Origin: Sporosarcina ureae DSM 2281 | GTDB lineage: Bacteria; Bacillota; Bacilli; Bacillales_A; Planococcaceae | DNA: 64,000 nucleotides | Assembly (NCBI RefSeq): GCF_000425545.1 | Contig: NZ_AUDQ01000008.1 | Coordinates: forward strand, 83,705 to 147,704 | Direction: 5' to 3' | Shown: positions 52,227-60,341 of the stretch, one piece after another | Numbering within the stretch: position 1 is the first letter of the stretch | How the letters are laid out: every line of letters starts with the position of its first letter | The notes under the pieces: model-generated | Database searches by the model: none | What the model was told of the DNA's origin: nothing | What the model saw: the letters and a program-made list of their open reading frames with translations, nothing else | Position numbers and translations under genes: made by a program

Positions 52227-52242
52227 AACGTAATACTACATT
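52215..52242. promoter_or_regulatory. Palindrome over the leuA transcription start
   Basis: AATGTAATATTA and TAATACTACATT are 12-bp arms with one mismatch around AACG. The palindrome covers the -10 element and the expected start point, the place for a repressor operator. Confidence 0.5.
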
Positions 52243-52261
52243 GCGCAGAGCAACTTGTCAA
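52233..52261 (-). promoter_or_regulatory. Sigma-A promoter of leuA
   Basis: A perfect TTGACA (52261-52256), a 17-base spacer and TAGTAT (52238-52233). Confidence 0.75.
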
Positions 52262-52397
52262 CCATTTTCAAATAATTCCATGTATTCAACAAAATAATTT
52301 GCGAGAAATATATTATCATTCCTTGATAAATATGCTTTTTGATGTGTATCTATTAACAATTACTCAAGTCCAAAAACCTATACTTTTCTATTTTCAT

Positions 52398-52427
52398 TTG
52401 ACATCACTTCCATTCATTCACTAGTAT
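52398..52427 (+). promoter_or_regulatory. Sigma-A promoter of the AGCS symporter gene
   Basis: A perfect TTGACA (52398-52403), an 18-base spacer and TAGTAT (52422-52427), about 80 bases before the start codon. Confidence 0.6.
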
Positions 52428-52506
52428 AGTAGACAACTAATTCGTAAACCGAAACACAACAACTAGATGATTGAGTAGTCTCAAACTACAAAAGGAGTCG
52501 GTGCCA

Positions 52507-53883
52507 ATGAATGCGTTTACCAAATGGGTGGAAATTATCTCAGATTTTTTATGGGGATTACCCATCATTATTTTACTAATAGGAGGTGGAATGTTCCTCA
52601 CAATTCGTCTGAAGTTCTTTCAGTTCCGCTATATGCCTCACATTTTTCGTCAAACCTTCGGAAAGATCATGTCGAAAGGCTCTGGAGACGGTACACTAAC
52701 CCCTTTCCAAGCAACAACCTCAGCACTTGCTTCCACAATGGGAGCAGCAAATATTGTCGGAGTTCCCGTAGCCATCGCACTCGGTGGACCTGGCGCGATC
52801 TTCTGGATGTGGGTAGTCGCACTAATTGGAATCGGCACGAAATATTCCGAGGTCGTGCTCGGCATTAAATATCGTGAAAAGAACGCTGCCGGTAATTACG
52901 TCGGCGGTCCGATGTATTACATAAAAAAAGGACTTGGCTGGAAAAAGATTGCGTATATCTTTGCATTCGCCCTCATGTTAGAAGTTATGGCGAGTACTAT
53001 GGTGCAATCTAACTCTATCGCTACGACCCTGGAAGGTTCATTCGGTTTATCTCCAATTATAACGGGAATTTTCGTCGCTATACTTGTTGGACTCATTTCA
53101 TTTGGTGGAATTAAAGCAATTGGGCGCGTAACGGAACGTCTAATTCCATCAATGGTCGTAATCTATATTTTAACTGCTCTCATTATTATCGGCTTTCATG
53201 TCGATGCAGTGCCTGCAGCATTTGGATTGATTTTCACACATGCATTCCAGCCGATTTCAGCAGCAGGCGGATTCGCAGGTGCTGGTGTGGCCGCGGCCAT
53301 TCGTTGGGGACTCGCCCGTGGATTATATTCCAATGAAGCCGGTATCGGTACCGCGCCGATTGCCCACGCAGCTGCGGTGAATAGTCATCCCGCCAAACAA
53401 GGTTTCTGGGGCGTCTTTGAAGTCGTTGTGGATACATTGATTGTTTGTACTATGACCGCGCTAGTCATACTGACAACAGGCGTCTGGAAAGTCATTGACG
53501 CAGACAACGCGGCGAACATGGTGACAGAAGCTTATAGTACGGTATTTGGAGCTTCTCTAGGCGGGATTATTATATCCGTCGTATTATTCCTATTTGTTAT
53601 TACAACGATTGTAGTCATCATTTATTACGGTGAAAAACAAGCAGAGTTTTTATTCGGACCCAACTTCTCCATTGTCATACGCATCGCATATATTGCGGCT
53701 ATTATAATCGGAGCACTTGGTGGATTGCAGTTCGTCTGGAAATTCCTTGACCTACTACTCGCAATTGTAGTGATTCCTAACGTGATTGCGGTACTATTCT
53801 TAAGCGGACAAGTACGTGACATAACGAACGATTACTTTACAAACCTCTATCCAACAGAAAAGAAACAAAAGAAGAAGTCTTGA
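52507..53883 (+). CDS. Alanine/glycine:cation symporter (AGCS family)
   Basis: The roughly 458-residue membrane protein imports alanine or glycine with Na+ or H+. It has about ten or eleven helices. Family marks are F-Q-A-T-T-S-A-L-A-S-T-M-G-A-A-N near residue 65, G-G-P-M-Y-Y-I near 135 and R-W-G-L-A-R-G-L-Y-S-N-E-A-G-I-G-T-A near 260. I place the start at ATG 52507, nine bases after AAAGGAG; the frame is open to a TTG at 52471 without a ribosome site. It is a single-gene unit. Confidence 0.9.
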   Translation: MNAFTKWVEIISDFLWGLPIIILLIGGGMFLTIRLKFFQFRYMPHIFRQTFGKIMSKGSGDGTLTPFQATTSALASTMGAANIVGVPVAIALGGPGAIFWMWVVALIGIGTKYSEVVLGIKYREKNAAGNYVGGPMYYIKKGLGWKKIAYIFAFALMLEVMASTMVQSNSIATTLEGSFGLSPIITGIFVAILVGLISFGGIKAIGRVTERLIPSMVVIYILTALIIIGFHVDAVPAAFGLIFTHAFQPISAAGGFAGAGVAAAIRWGLARGLYSNEAGIGTAPIAHAAAVNSHPAKQGFWGVFEVVVDTLIVCTMTALVILTTGVWKVIDADNAANMVTEAYSTVFGASLGGIIISVVLFLFVITTIVVIIYYGEKQAEFLFGPNFSIVIRIAYIAAIIIGALGGLQFVWKFLDLLLAIVVIPNVIAVLFLSGQVRDITNDYFTNLYPTEKKQKKKS

Positions 53884-53898
53884 TGTAAATGGCAGAAA

Positions 53899-53931
53899 AG
53901 GCAGAAGTCCGCGGACTCCTGCCTGTTTTTT
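53899..53931 (+). terminator. Terminator of the AGCS symporter gene
   Basis: AGGCAG-x-AGTCC pairs with GGACT-x-CTGCCT, followed by GTTTTTT. Confidence 0.85.
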
Positions 53932-53942
53932 ATATGATTTGA

Positions 53943-54830
53943 TCACTTCATCATTTCTTCAATAAGCCCTACCGGTACATAAGTCTTCCTCGGTTCGAGT
54001 AGCTCCGGTGCCGCTTCAAATTGCAACAATGATTTATTGTAGCCATATTCCTTCTGTCCGCGAGTAATCGTATAAGATGGTGCACCTTTTGATATGACCG
54101 CACCCACACCAGTCGAATCCACGACATATCCGAGTTTCTCAGCAAGCAAGCGAAGTGGTACCATCTTCACACCGTCGACCATATAATGATCGTCTTTTAT
54201 AATTTGTTCTACGGTGGCATCTTCATCTACTGTATTTATGTCTAGTACCACTACTTTCTCCGGCGTTGTCTGGGCTGGAATACTTCGAGTTGTTTCTTTG
54301 TAGAATACTAGCAAGTCTTCGCCTTTCAAGTCGTCAGCGTTCACTTTATTACCCGAAGCACTGGAAATGTCCGTACTATCATCTACATTCAACTGAAGTT
54401 TCAAATATGGATCCACCAGTTCATCGTCAAACAATCCTACGACCGCTGTGTTTGCTTCATCTTCCTCGACAATAACAGCATCTGGAGTGTACTGCGGTGG
54501 GTAAATCATAACCATTGGTTTATCTGCATGGGTATAGGCAGACACTTTATCACCTTTTTTTAACTTTGTCTTTTGCCCGGTATTATCGAAAATCAGTGTT
54601 TCATCTGTAATAGCCAAGACAGGAGAATCTTCATCCCCTTTAACCGTATAAAGCGTTAACTCATTACTTTTCTCTATACCATCGATGGTTCCCTCTACTT
54701 TAATAAATGCTTTTTCCTCTGATGTCACTTCGGCTTTCACTTCCTCTTTCGCACTAACTGCTTCAGGTACCGCCACGCCACCAATAAGCAATGCTGACAT
54801 AGCAAATGGTATCATCTTATTCCATTTCAT
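53943..54830 (-). CDS. Secreted protein with copper amine oxidase N-terminal-like (stalk) domain
   Basis: The roughly 295-residue protein starts with a signal peptide (M-K-W-N-K-M then a hydrophobic core, with V-S-A-K as likely cleavage). It continues with a beta-rich middle (about residues 40-200, G-T-I-D-G-I-E and L-T-L-Y-T-V) and ends in a stalk-like domain (V-D-G-V-K-M-V-P-L-R-L-L-A-E-K-L-G-Y) as found in many Firmicute surface proteins. I start at ATG 54830, with AAGGAG ten bases upstream; the 45 residues that the open frame offers before it are not signal-like. Function is unknown; wall or carbohydrate contact is plausible. It is divergent from the second topoisomerase gene. Confidence 0.8.
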   Translation of the reverse strand: MKWNKMIPFAMSALLIGGVAVPEAVSAKEEVKAEVTSEEKAFIKVEGTIDGIEKSNELTLYTVKGDEDSPVLAITDETLIFDNTGQKTKLKKGDKVSAYTHADKPMVMIYPPQYTPDAVIVEEDEANTAVVGLFDDELVDPYLKLQLNVDDSTDISSASGNKVNADDLKGEDLLVFYKETTRSIPAQTTPEKVVVLDINTVDEDATVEQIIKDDHYMVDGVKMVPLRLLAEKLGYVVDSTGVGAVISKGAPSYTITRGQKEYGYNKSLLQFEAAPELLEPRKTYVPVGLIEEMMK

Positions 54831-55007
54831 AAAAAATCCGCTCCTTACTTTAGGTTCTATGTAGTAGTTCGTTTGTGAGTCAAAAAGGTTACCATACTTT
54901 TCATGAAAACCTTTCTTTCTACAGACGCCTAATAGCCAGCCATCCCAAAATATGAGATAATACAACTAACAGAACGAACGTACCATTAACGAAATTGAGG
55001 TGTTCCC

Positions 55008-57146
55008 ATGAAACCGGTCATCCTAGCTGAGAAACCAAGCCAAGCAAAAGCATATGCAGATGCATTCACCACTCGTAAACATGACGGCTATACAGAAATC
55101 CAGCCATGTCAAACGTTTCCACAAGGCGCCTTCATTACGTGGGGCGTTGGTCATCTCGTGGAATTAAAAGAACCGCATACATACAATCCCGCCTGGAAAC
55201 GCTGGTCGCTCGGTAGTTTGCCTATTTTGCCAGAGCGCTACGAGTTTCAAGTTGCCCCGGGTAAGTATAAACAATTTCAAGTCGTTAAGAAGCTCATTCG
55301 TGCAACGGATCATGTCATTAACGCATGTGACGTAGATCGCGAAGGATCTAATATCTTTTACTCCATCTACTACATGACGGGAGCTCGCAACCAGAAGATT
55401 GAGCGACTATGGATTAACTCGCTGGAATCCGATGAAGTACGCAAAGGCTTCCAGAATCTACGGGATAATCGACAAGATCTACAACTGTATGAAGAAGCAA
55501 AGGCGCGCCAAATCAGCGACTGGCTCGTAGGCATGAATGGTTCTAGGCTTTATACACTGCTGTTGAAAGCCAAGGGAGTTCAGGAAGTGTTCCCTATTGG
55601 ACGTGTGCAATCACCGACCGTTTATTTGATTTATCAGCGCCAACGCGAGATCGAGACATTCGTGTCAGAGCCGTTTTTCGAAGCAGAAGCTATTTTCACT
55701 GCCGAAAAAGGGACATATAAAGGAAAAGCCAAATTAAAAGAACCAAAGCGAGAATTAATTGCGGAAGCCTTAAACAGTCGCAACATCACCAAGCGGACTC
55801 CTGGCGTGATTACCGAGTTAACGAATACAGATAAACGAACGCCGCCGCCACAGTTACACTCCCTTTCTACCTTGCAGGCAACAGCCAATAGACGTTGGAA
55901 AGCGAGTCCCGCAACTGTCTTAAAAACGATGCAGACTTTGTATGAAAAGAAGCTCGTCTCTTATCCAAGAACCGATACAAGGCATATTACACCGAGTGAA
56001 TTCACATACTTAGAAGCGGCCATAGAAGACTATCAAAAGTTAATCGACCATCCATTTGAGGTAGCTTCGCGTTCACCGAAAAAGCGCTATGTAGACAGCT
56101 CAAAAGTACAAGAACACTATGCGATCATTCCAACGAAGAAACTGCCTACACTAGCAGCACTGACAAAGTTGTCACCACTCGAACGTAATCTATATGAAGA
56201 AGTCATTCGAACGACGCTTGCTATGTTCCACCGTGATTATTTGTATACTGAAACAAAAGTCACTACGGACGTCAATGGTTTGCCGTTCTTTACGACGGGT
56301 AAAACGGAACGTGATACAGGTTGGAAAGAGCTTTTCGCTACACCAAAGAAAGCAAAAGATTCGGAAGAACCGGCCTTACCACCACTTGAGCGTGAGGAAA
56401 CCGTGCAAAGTGAAATCGGCATAAAAGAAGGCGCAACCCAGCCGCCCAAACCATATACTGAAGGTCAGCTCATTGCGATGATGAAAACATGTGGGAAATT
56501 AGTGGAAGATCAGAGTGAGACGAATATTTTAAAAGAAATAGAAGGTCTTGGAACCGAAGCTACACGAAGCGGGATTATCGAGACGATTAAAAAACACGGC
56601 TATATTTCCGTGACAAAAAACATCGTATCCATCACCGACAAAGGACGTGTACTATGCCAGACCATCGAAGGTAGTCTGCTTGCCAGCCCTTCCATGACAG
56701 CGAAGTGGGAAACATACTTGAAGAAAATAGGAAATGGCGAAGGAACAGGTCAACACTTTCTGGGCAGCGTATCAAAGTTTATCCAAAAACTGATTGAAGA
56801 TGTACCTGTTCAGCTCGAAAAACAAACGATCGATATCGTGCTACCACCACGCCCCTCATCGGGCAAAGGCTCGTATACACGAACTGAAGTTGCTCCCTGT
56901 CCACGATGCGGTAAAGGAAACATTATTGAACATCCAAAATTCTATGGCTGTAGTAACTATAAAAATGGTTGTAAGCAAACTTTCCCAGGGCTCTTCTTGA
57001 AAAAGAAACTAACGGTGCCCCAAGTGAAATTGCTCTGTACTAAAGGTCAAACGAACGTCATCAAAGGCTTCACCTCAGCTGACGGGAAAAAGTTTGATGC
57101 TTCTTTGGAGCTAAAAGACGGTAAACTAAACTTAGTCTTTATGTAA
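55008..57146 (+). CDS. Second type IA DNA topoisomerase (divergent TopB-like)
   Basis: The 712-residue protein has the topoisomerase III layout: TOPRIM start I-L-A-E-K-P-S-Q-A-K, acidic motif C-D-V-D-R-E-G-S near residue 108 and the catalytic Tyr319 in S-Y-P-R-T-D-T-R. The canonical form has Glu after Arg-Glu-Gly; here it is Ser. The C-terminal region holds one zinc finger (C-P-R-C-G, C-S, C) and a following basic segment. It is well diverged from the topB at 3.9-6.1 kb, so it is not a recent duplicate. Enzymes of this branch are frequent on Firmicute plasmids and in their chromosomes. The start follows GAGGTG. Confidence 0.9.
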   Translation: MKPVILAEKPSQAKAYADAFTTRKHDGYTEIQPCQTFPQGAFITWGVGHLVELKEPHTYNPAWKRWSLGSLPILPERYEFQVAPGKYKQFQVVKKLIRATDHVINACDVDREGSNIFYSIYYMTGARNQKIERLWINSLESDEVRKGFQNLRDNRQDLQLYEEAKARQISDWLVGMNGSRLYTLLLKAKGVQEVFPIGRVQSPTVYLIYQRQREIETFVSEPFFEAEAIFTAEKGTYKGKAKLKEPKRELIAEALNSRNITKRTPGVITELTNTDKRTPPPQLHSLSTLQATANRRWKASPATVLKTMQTLYEKKLVSYPRTDTRHITPSEFTYLEAAIEDYQKLIDHPFEVASRSPKKRYVDSSKVQEHYAIIPTKKLPTLAALTKLSPLERNLYEEVIRTTLAMFHRDYLYTETKVTTDVNGLPFFTTGKTERDTGWKELFATPKKAKDSEEPALPPLEREETVQSEIGIKEGATQPPKPYTEGQLIAMMKTCGKLVEDQSETNILKEIEGLGTEATRSGIIETIKKHGYISVTKNIVSITDKGRVLCQTIEGSLLASPSMTAKWETYLKKIGNGEGTGQHFLGSVSKFIQKLIEDVPVQLEKQTIDIVLPPRPSSGKGSYTRTEVAPCPRCGKGNIIEHPKFYGCSNYKNGCKQTFPGLFLKKKLTVPQVKLLCTKGQTNVIKGFTSADGKKFDASLELKDGKLNLVFM

Positions 57147-57161
57147 ATTAAATACTGATAC

Positions 57162-57193
57162 AAAAAGAAGCAGCACAAAGCTGCTTCTTTTTT
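57162..57193 (+). terminator. Terminator of the second topoisomerase gene
   Basis: AAGAAGCAGC pairs with GCTGCTTCTT around a 5-base loop, followed by TTTTTT. Confidence 0.9.
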
Positions 57194-57241
57194 ACATGAT
57201 ATTGTTATTACCTATACTAGTGTAGTACTCTCATTACACCT

Positions 57242-58726
57242 TTAAAGTACAGGAGATAATAACCGAGATATCGATTGCTTAAACTTAATCAGCAATGATC
57301 GCTCCTCATAACGTTCTTTCGTCAACTCAGAACTAAGCTTCGTATCTTGACTAAACAAATCTGTCAGTTGTTTTGCTACTTTCTCATCATAGACAATCGC
57401 AGTCACTTCAAAATTCAAACGGAAGCTTCGTGAATCGATATTCATAGTACCTACTACTGACACTTCTTCATCCACTACAATCGTCTTCGCGTGCAAAAAG
57501 CCATTCTCATATAATAATATTTTTGCACCATAATCTAGCAAATCCCCGACATACGACCAAGTAGCCCAGTAGACAAAAGGATGATCTGGCTTACACGGAA
57601 TCATAATCTGTACATCAATCCCTGATAACAATGCAATTTTGCAAGCATCCATAAAACTTGTGTCTGGAATAAAGTATGGTGTCTGTATGTAGACACTTTT
57701 TTTAGCAGATAATAATAACTTTATATACATGTTCTTCAGATGTTCCGTCTCGGAATTCGGCCCACTTGAGACGATCTGTACTGGGCTTGTGCCGTTCTGT
57801 TTTTCAGTCTGGAATATGAAATCTCCCAAGTCCCCCAGCTCTTTTTTACTTGCTTGGTGCCAATCTAGAACGAATTTCCCTTGAATATGATTGACCGCAC
57901 CACCCCTAATTCTGAAATGGGTATCGCGCCAATAACCAAATTTCTTATCCAGGCCAAGATACTCATCTCCGACATTGAATCCGCCAATGTACGCTATTTC
58001 TCCATCAATGATACAAAGCTTCCGGTGATTTCTATTATTCACACGAAAATTTATTAGTCGGAACATTGATGGAAAGAATACTTCCACACTTCCACCCGCT
58101 GCCCGTAATTCGTTATAGAATCTAGGCGGTGTTTTCTTCGAGCCTACCTCATCATACAAGAGCCGTACTTTTACTCCCTCTTTCGCTTTTTGAATCAATA
58201 GATCACGCAACCTAATGCCAAGCGAATCGGACTGAATAATATAATACTGGATATTGATCTCTTTCGTTGCAGATCTAATATCCTCAAATAATGCCGCAAA
58301 CTTTTTATGTCCGTCGTCAAAGATTTCAATATGATTATCTTTGGAGAGTAGAGCGTGAGACGATTTCAAATTCATATGGATTAATTCAGTATGTTCTTTT
58401 AATAATGGATTGCTTTCCAGTCTGGCCAAGTTTTCCGGTCGCAGTTGTTTGTCCACTTCGGTTTTCTCAGCCTTTCTTTCTGCAACGGAAAGATTATAGA
58501 AGTTTTTCTGTTTTAAACTACGTCCAAAGAACAGATAAATAAAGAAACCGACAATAGGAATGAACACTAGAACCATAATCCACGCCCACGTATTTCCTAC
58601 ATCTCTTCTTTCGATAAATAAAACCGATGCCAATAGCAGGATATTGAGAATTGTGACGATAGATAAGAGCAGTGTAAGGATATTACCAAATTCCATACCG
58701 AACAATATCCCTTGAAGTTCTATCAT
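57242..58726 (-). CDS. cls: Cardiolipin synthase
   Basis: The 494-residue membrane enzyme joins two phosphatidylglycerols to give cardiolipin and glycerol. Two N-terminal membrane helices (about residues 14-35 and 48-68) precede two phospholipase-D motifs: H-R-K-L-C-I-I-D-G near residue 231 and H-A-K-T-I-V-V-D-E near 411. Both HxK(x)4D sets are intact, as is the I-D-x-R-S-F-x-x-N-F-E block. The start has GGAG eight bases upstream. Confidence 0.92.
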   Translation of the reverse strand: MIELQGILFGMEFGNILTLLLSIVTILNILLLASVLFIERRDVGNTWAWIMVLVFIPIVGFFIYLFFGRSLKQKNFYNLSVAERKAEKTEVDKQLRPENLARLESNPLLKEHTELIHMNLKSSHALLSKDNHIEIFDDGHKKFAALFEDIRSATKEINIQYYIIQSDSLGIRLRDLLIQKAKEGVKVRLLYDEVGSKKTPPRFYNELRAAGGSVEVFFPSMFRLINFRVNNRNHRKLCIIDGEIAYIGGFNVGDEYLGLDKKFGYWRDTHFRIRGGAVNHIQGKFVLDWHQASKKELGDLGDFIFQTEKQNGTSPVQIVSSGPNSETEHLKNMYIKLLLSAKKSVYIQTPYFIPDTSFMDACKIALLSGIDVQIMIPCKPDHPFVYWATWSYVGDLLDYGAKILLYENGFLHAKTIVVDEEVSVVGTMNIDSRSFRLNFEVTAIVYDEKVAKQLTDLFSQDTKLSSELTKERYEERSLLIKFKQSISRLLSPVL

Positions 58727-59051
58727 TTTTTCCGCTCCATTTCATTTGAAAGTAGTCTTAAATATAGCATATAGCACAAATTCTCGCCGTTATTTCTATA
58801 AAATTCATTCAGGCGAAAATTCAGCTTATAGTATGAAAACACTTTCAAAAATGGAGACTAGTAAAACTTAAGATCTATTTGTCCTTTTCACACATATCGC
58901 TAGTATATAGAGAGAGATAGTATTTGAATCAAGTAAATATTCCCCGAGAAATAATATAGCAATATCTAACCATCTTCAATTGAAATAGAGATGACAAGAA
59001 TACCAAAAATGATCCCAAATTTTCTTTATAACCGATATAACTAATAAATTT
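58727..59051. other. Intergenic region without a recognisable gene
   Basis: An AT-rich gap of about 325 bases between cls and the next minus-strand gene. The half next to cls probably holds its promoter. I see no ORF with a ribosome site and no strong terminator behind the 224-codon gene. Confidence 0.5.
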
Positions 59052-59708
59052 CTATGCGGAATCTTCTGTACTACTGAAAAACTCTTCTTTTAATCGTTTT
59101 CCATAGGCTTGTCCACTTTCACCACGCTGCCTGGGAAACTCTTGCATCACAATTGGCAATACTCTTTCCCACAAAACATTCATCACATAGATATCTCGAT
59201 CAAATTGATAGTCCAGTTCATTTAGCGTTAATTGTAGCGATTTCGCATATCTTCGTTTTTCTGCATCCCAAATCGTCGAGACATTCTCTTTAATATATGC
59301 ATCTATCTCATCTTCGGTTACCGTAATTCCGTAAGCTTCTTCCGCAATATCTAAAGCATCTTCATAATGATCTGTTTGCTTCTCCGCGATACCTCTAAGA
59401 AATGGGGAAGAGTGCTCTTGCTCTGTCAGATTATTATTCACGCGTAAACGAAACTCTGTCTTATTTGTGGAAAACGATTGATCTAGCTGATTATTATGAA
59501 TTCCCGATTGGATAGATTTCAGCTCCTCTGCAATTTCCGGCATATCTTTCAGCACTTTTTCCACGGATTGATTCATCTGGGCGTAATCTATTCCTATTGT
59601 TTCAATCTTTTGTTGTTCCGAACTAGCCGTTTGTTTAATCAACAACGTCCCAGCAATCAAGACAGTAAAACAAATCATAATGAGGTGAAACCGATTGCGA
59701 GCAGTCAT
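59052..59708 (-). CDS. Membrane-anchored protein of unknown function
   Basis: The roughly 218-residue protein has one N-terminal hydrophobic helix (about residues 10-25, signal anchor or uncleaved signal) and a helical, charged outside domain. The segment A-Y-G-I-T-V-T-E-D-E-I-D-A-Y-I resembles the SurA/PrsA N-terminal chaperone helix (substrate-binding part without a rotamase domain), but this is weak. The start M-T-A-R-N at 59708 is nine bases after GGAG; two in-frame ATGs precede it. Confidence 0.65.
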   Translation of the reverse strand: MTARNRFHLIMICFTVLIAGTLLIKQTASSEQQKIETIGIDYAQMNQSVEKVLKDMPEIAEELKSIQSGIHNNQLDQSFSTNKTEFRLRVNNNLTEQEHSSPFLRGIAEKQTDHYEDALDIAEEAYGITVTEDEIDAYIKENVSTIWDAEKRRYAKSLQLTLNELDYQFDRDIYVMNVLWERVLPIVMQEFPRQRGESGQAYGKRLKEEFFSSTEDSA

Positions 59709-59818
59709 AGTCATTCGCTCCTTCATCTGTTAGGTCGCTCTAGTATGCCATAAGGGTTATGAAATATTTGTTGAAACTACTGATTATCCGTAAAAACTTT
59801 CCTTTATAATTCGACAAT

Positions 59819-59856
59819 AAAAAGCCCAAGAACCTGGTATGATCCGGATTCTTGGG
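59819..59856 (-). terminator. Terminator behind the HCO-like membrane protein gene
   Basis: CCCAAGAA-x-C-x-GG pairs with CC-x-G-x-TTCTTGGG. On the minus strand CTTTTTATT follows. Confidence 0.78.
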
Positions 59857-59862
59857 TAACTA

Positions 59863-60267
59863 TTAATGACGTGCAGTAGGTGTTTTTTCAATCATAAATG
59901 TTACAACTACGAATAAAGCAAAACTCACTAATAGCACGGTACCGCCTACTATATAGAATATGAGTGCGAATACTTCATTGACATTGAAGGGTTGCATGAA
60001 CTGTAACCACATACCCGCCGTTAAACCTATCGCACCGATAATCCCTGTCCAACCTTGCAATGTTAATAGCTTTCTAGCACGGACTCGGTAAATCTTGTAG
60101 AACACCCCCCACGAAAATACTGACAACCAACCTACAAGTAAAATATGTGCGTGAATGGGACGGAACGCGTATGAACCTGCACCCGCCATATGGGAACCGA
60201 GTACCGTTCCAATTAAACCGAAAATCGCCGCAATACGAATCAATCGTAAACTCCACTTTTCTTGCAT
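59863..60267 (-). CDS. Small four-helix membrane protein resembling a heme-copper oxidase subunit I segment
   Basis: The 134-residue protein has four membrane helices (about residues 9-28, 38-57, 69-90 and 100-126). Histidines sit in G-S-H-M-A-G-A-G and R-P-I-H-A-H-I-L-L-V-G-W, a pattern like helix II of NorB/cbb3-type oxidase subunit I, where such histidines bind heme. Full oxidases are four times longer, so this is a stand-alone module. It lies 75 bases after hssS, and its promoter has a perfect repeat of HssR-site form. I infer a heme-linked job such as heme sensing, storage or detoxification. The start follows AGGAGG. Confidence 0.7.
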   Translation of the reverse strand: MQEKWSLRLIRIAAIFGLIGTVLGSHMAGAGSYAFRPIHAHILLVGWLSVFSWGVFYKIYRVRARKLLTLQGWTGIIGAIGLTAGMWLQFMQPFNVNEVFALIFYIVGGTVLLVSFALFVVVTFMIEKTPTARH

Positions 60268-60315
60268 AAGATATTTCCTCCTGTCATCTTTCTACTACAA
60301 TTATCATAACACCTC

Positions 60316-60335
60316 AAGATGAACGGAAGATGAAC
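60316..60335 (-). promoter_or_regulatory. HssR-type direct repeat
   Basis: On the minus strand GTTCATCTT, two bases, GTTCATCTT (60335-60327 and 60324-60316). It ends seven bases before a TATGAT -10 (60308-60303) and so covers the -35 position, as expected for activation by an OmpR-type regulator. It lies between hssS and the four-helix membrane protein gene. Confidence 0.7.
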
Positions 60336-60341
60336 TGCCTG

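Noticed and set aside
55008..57146. Mobile element or plasmid integration around the second topoisomerase gene
   Set aside because: No transposase, integrase, relaxase or flanking direct repeats were seen, and neighbours are ordinary chromosomal genes.
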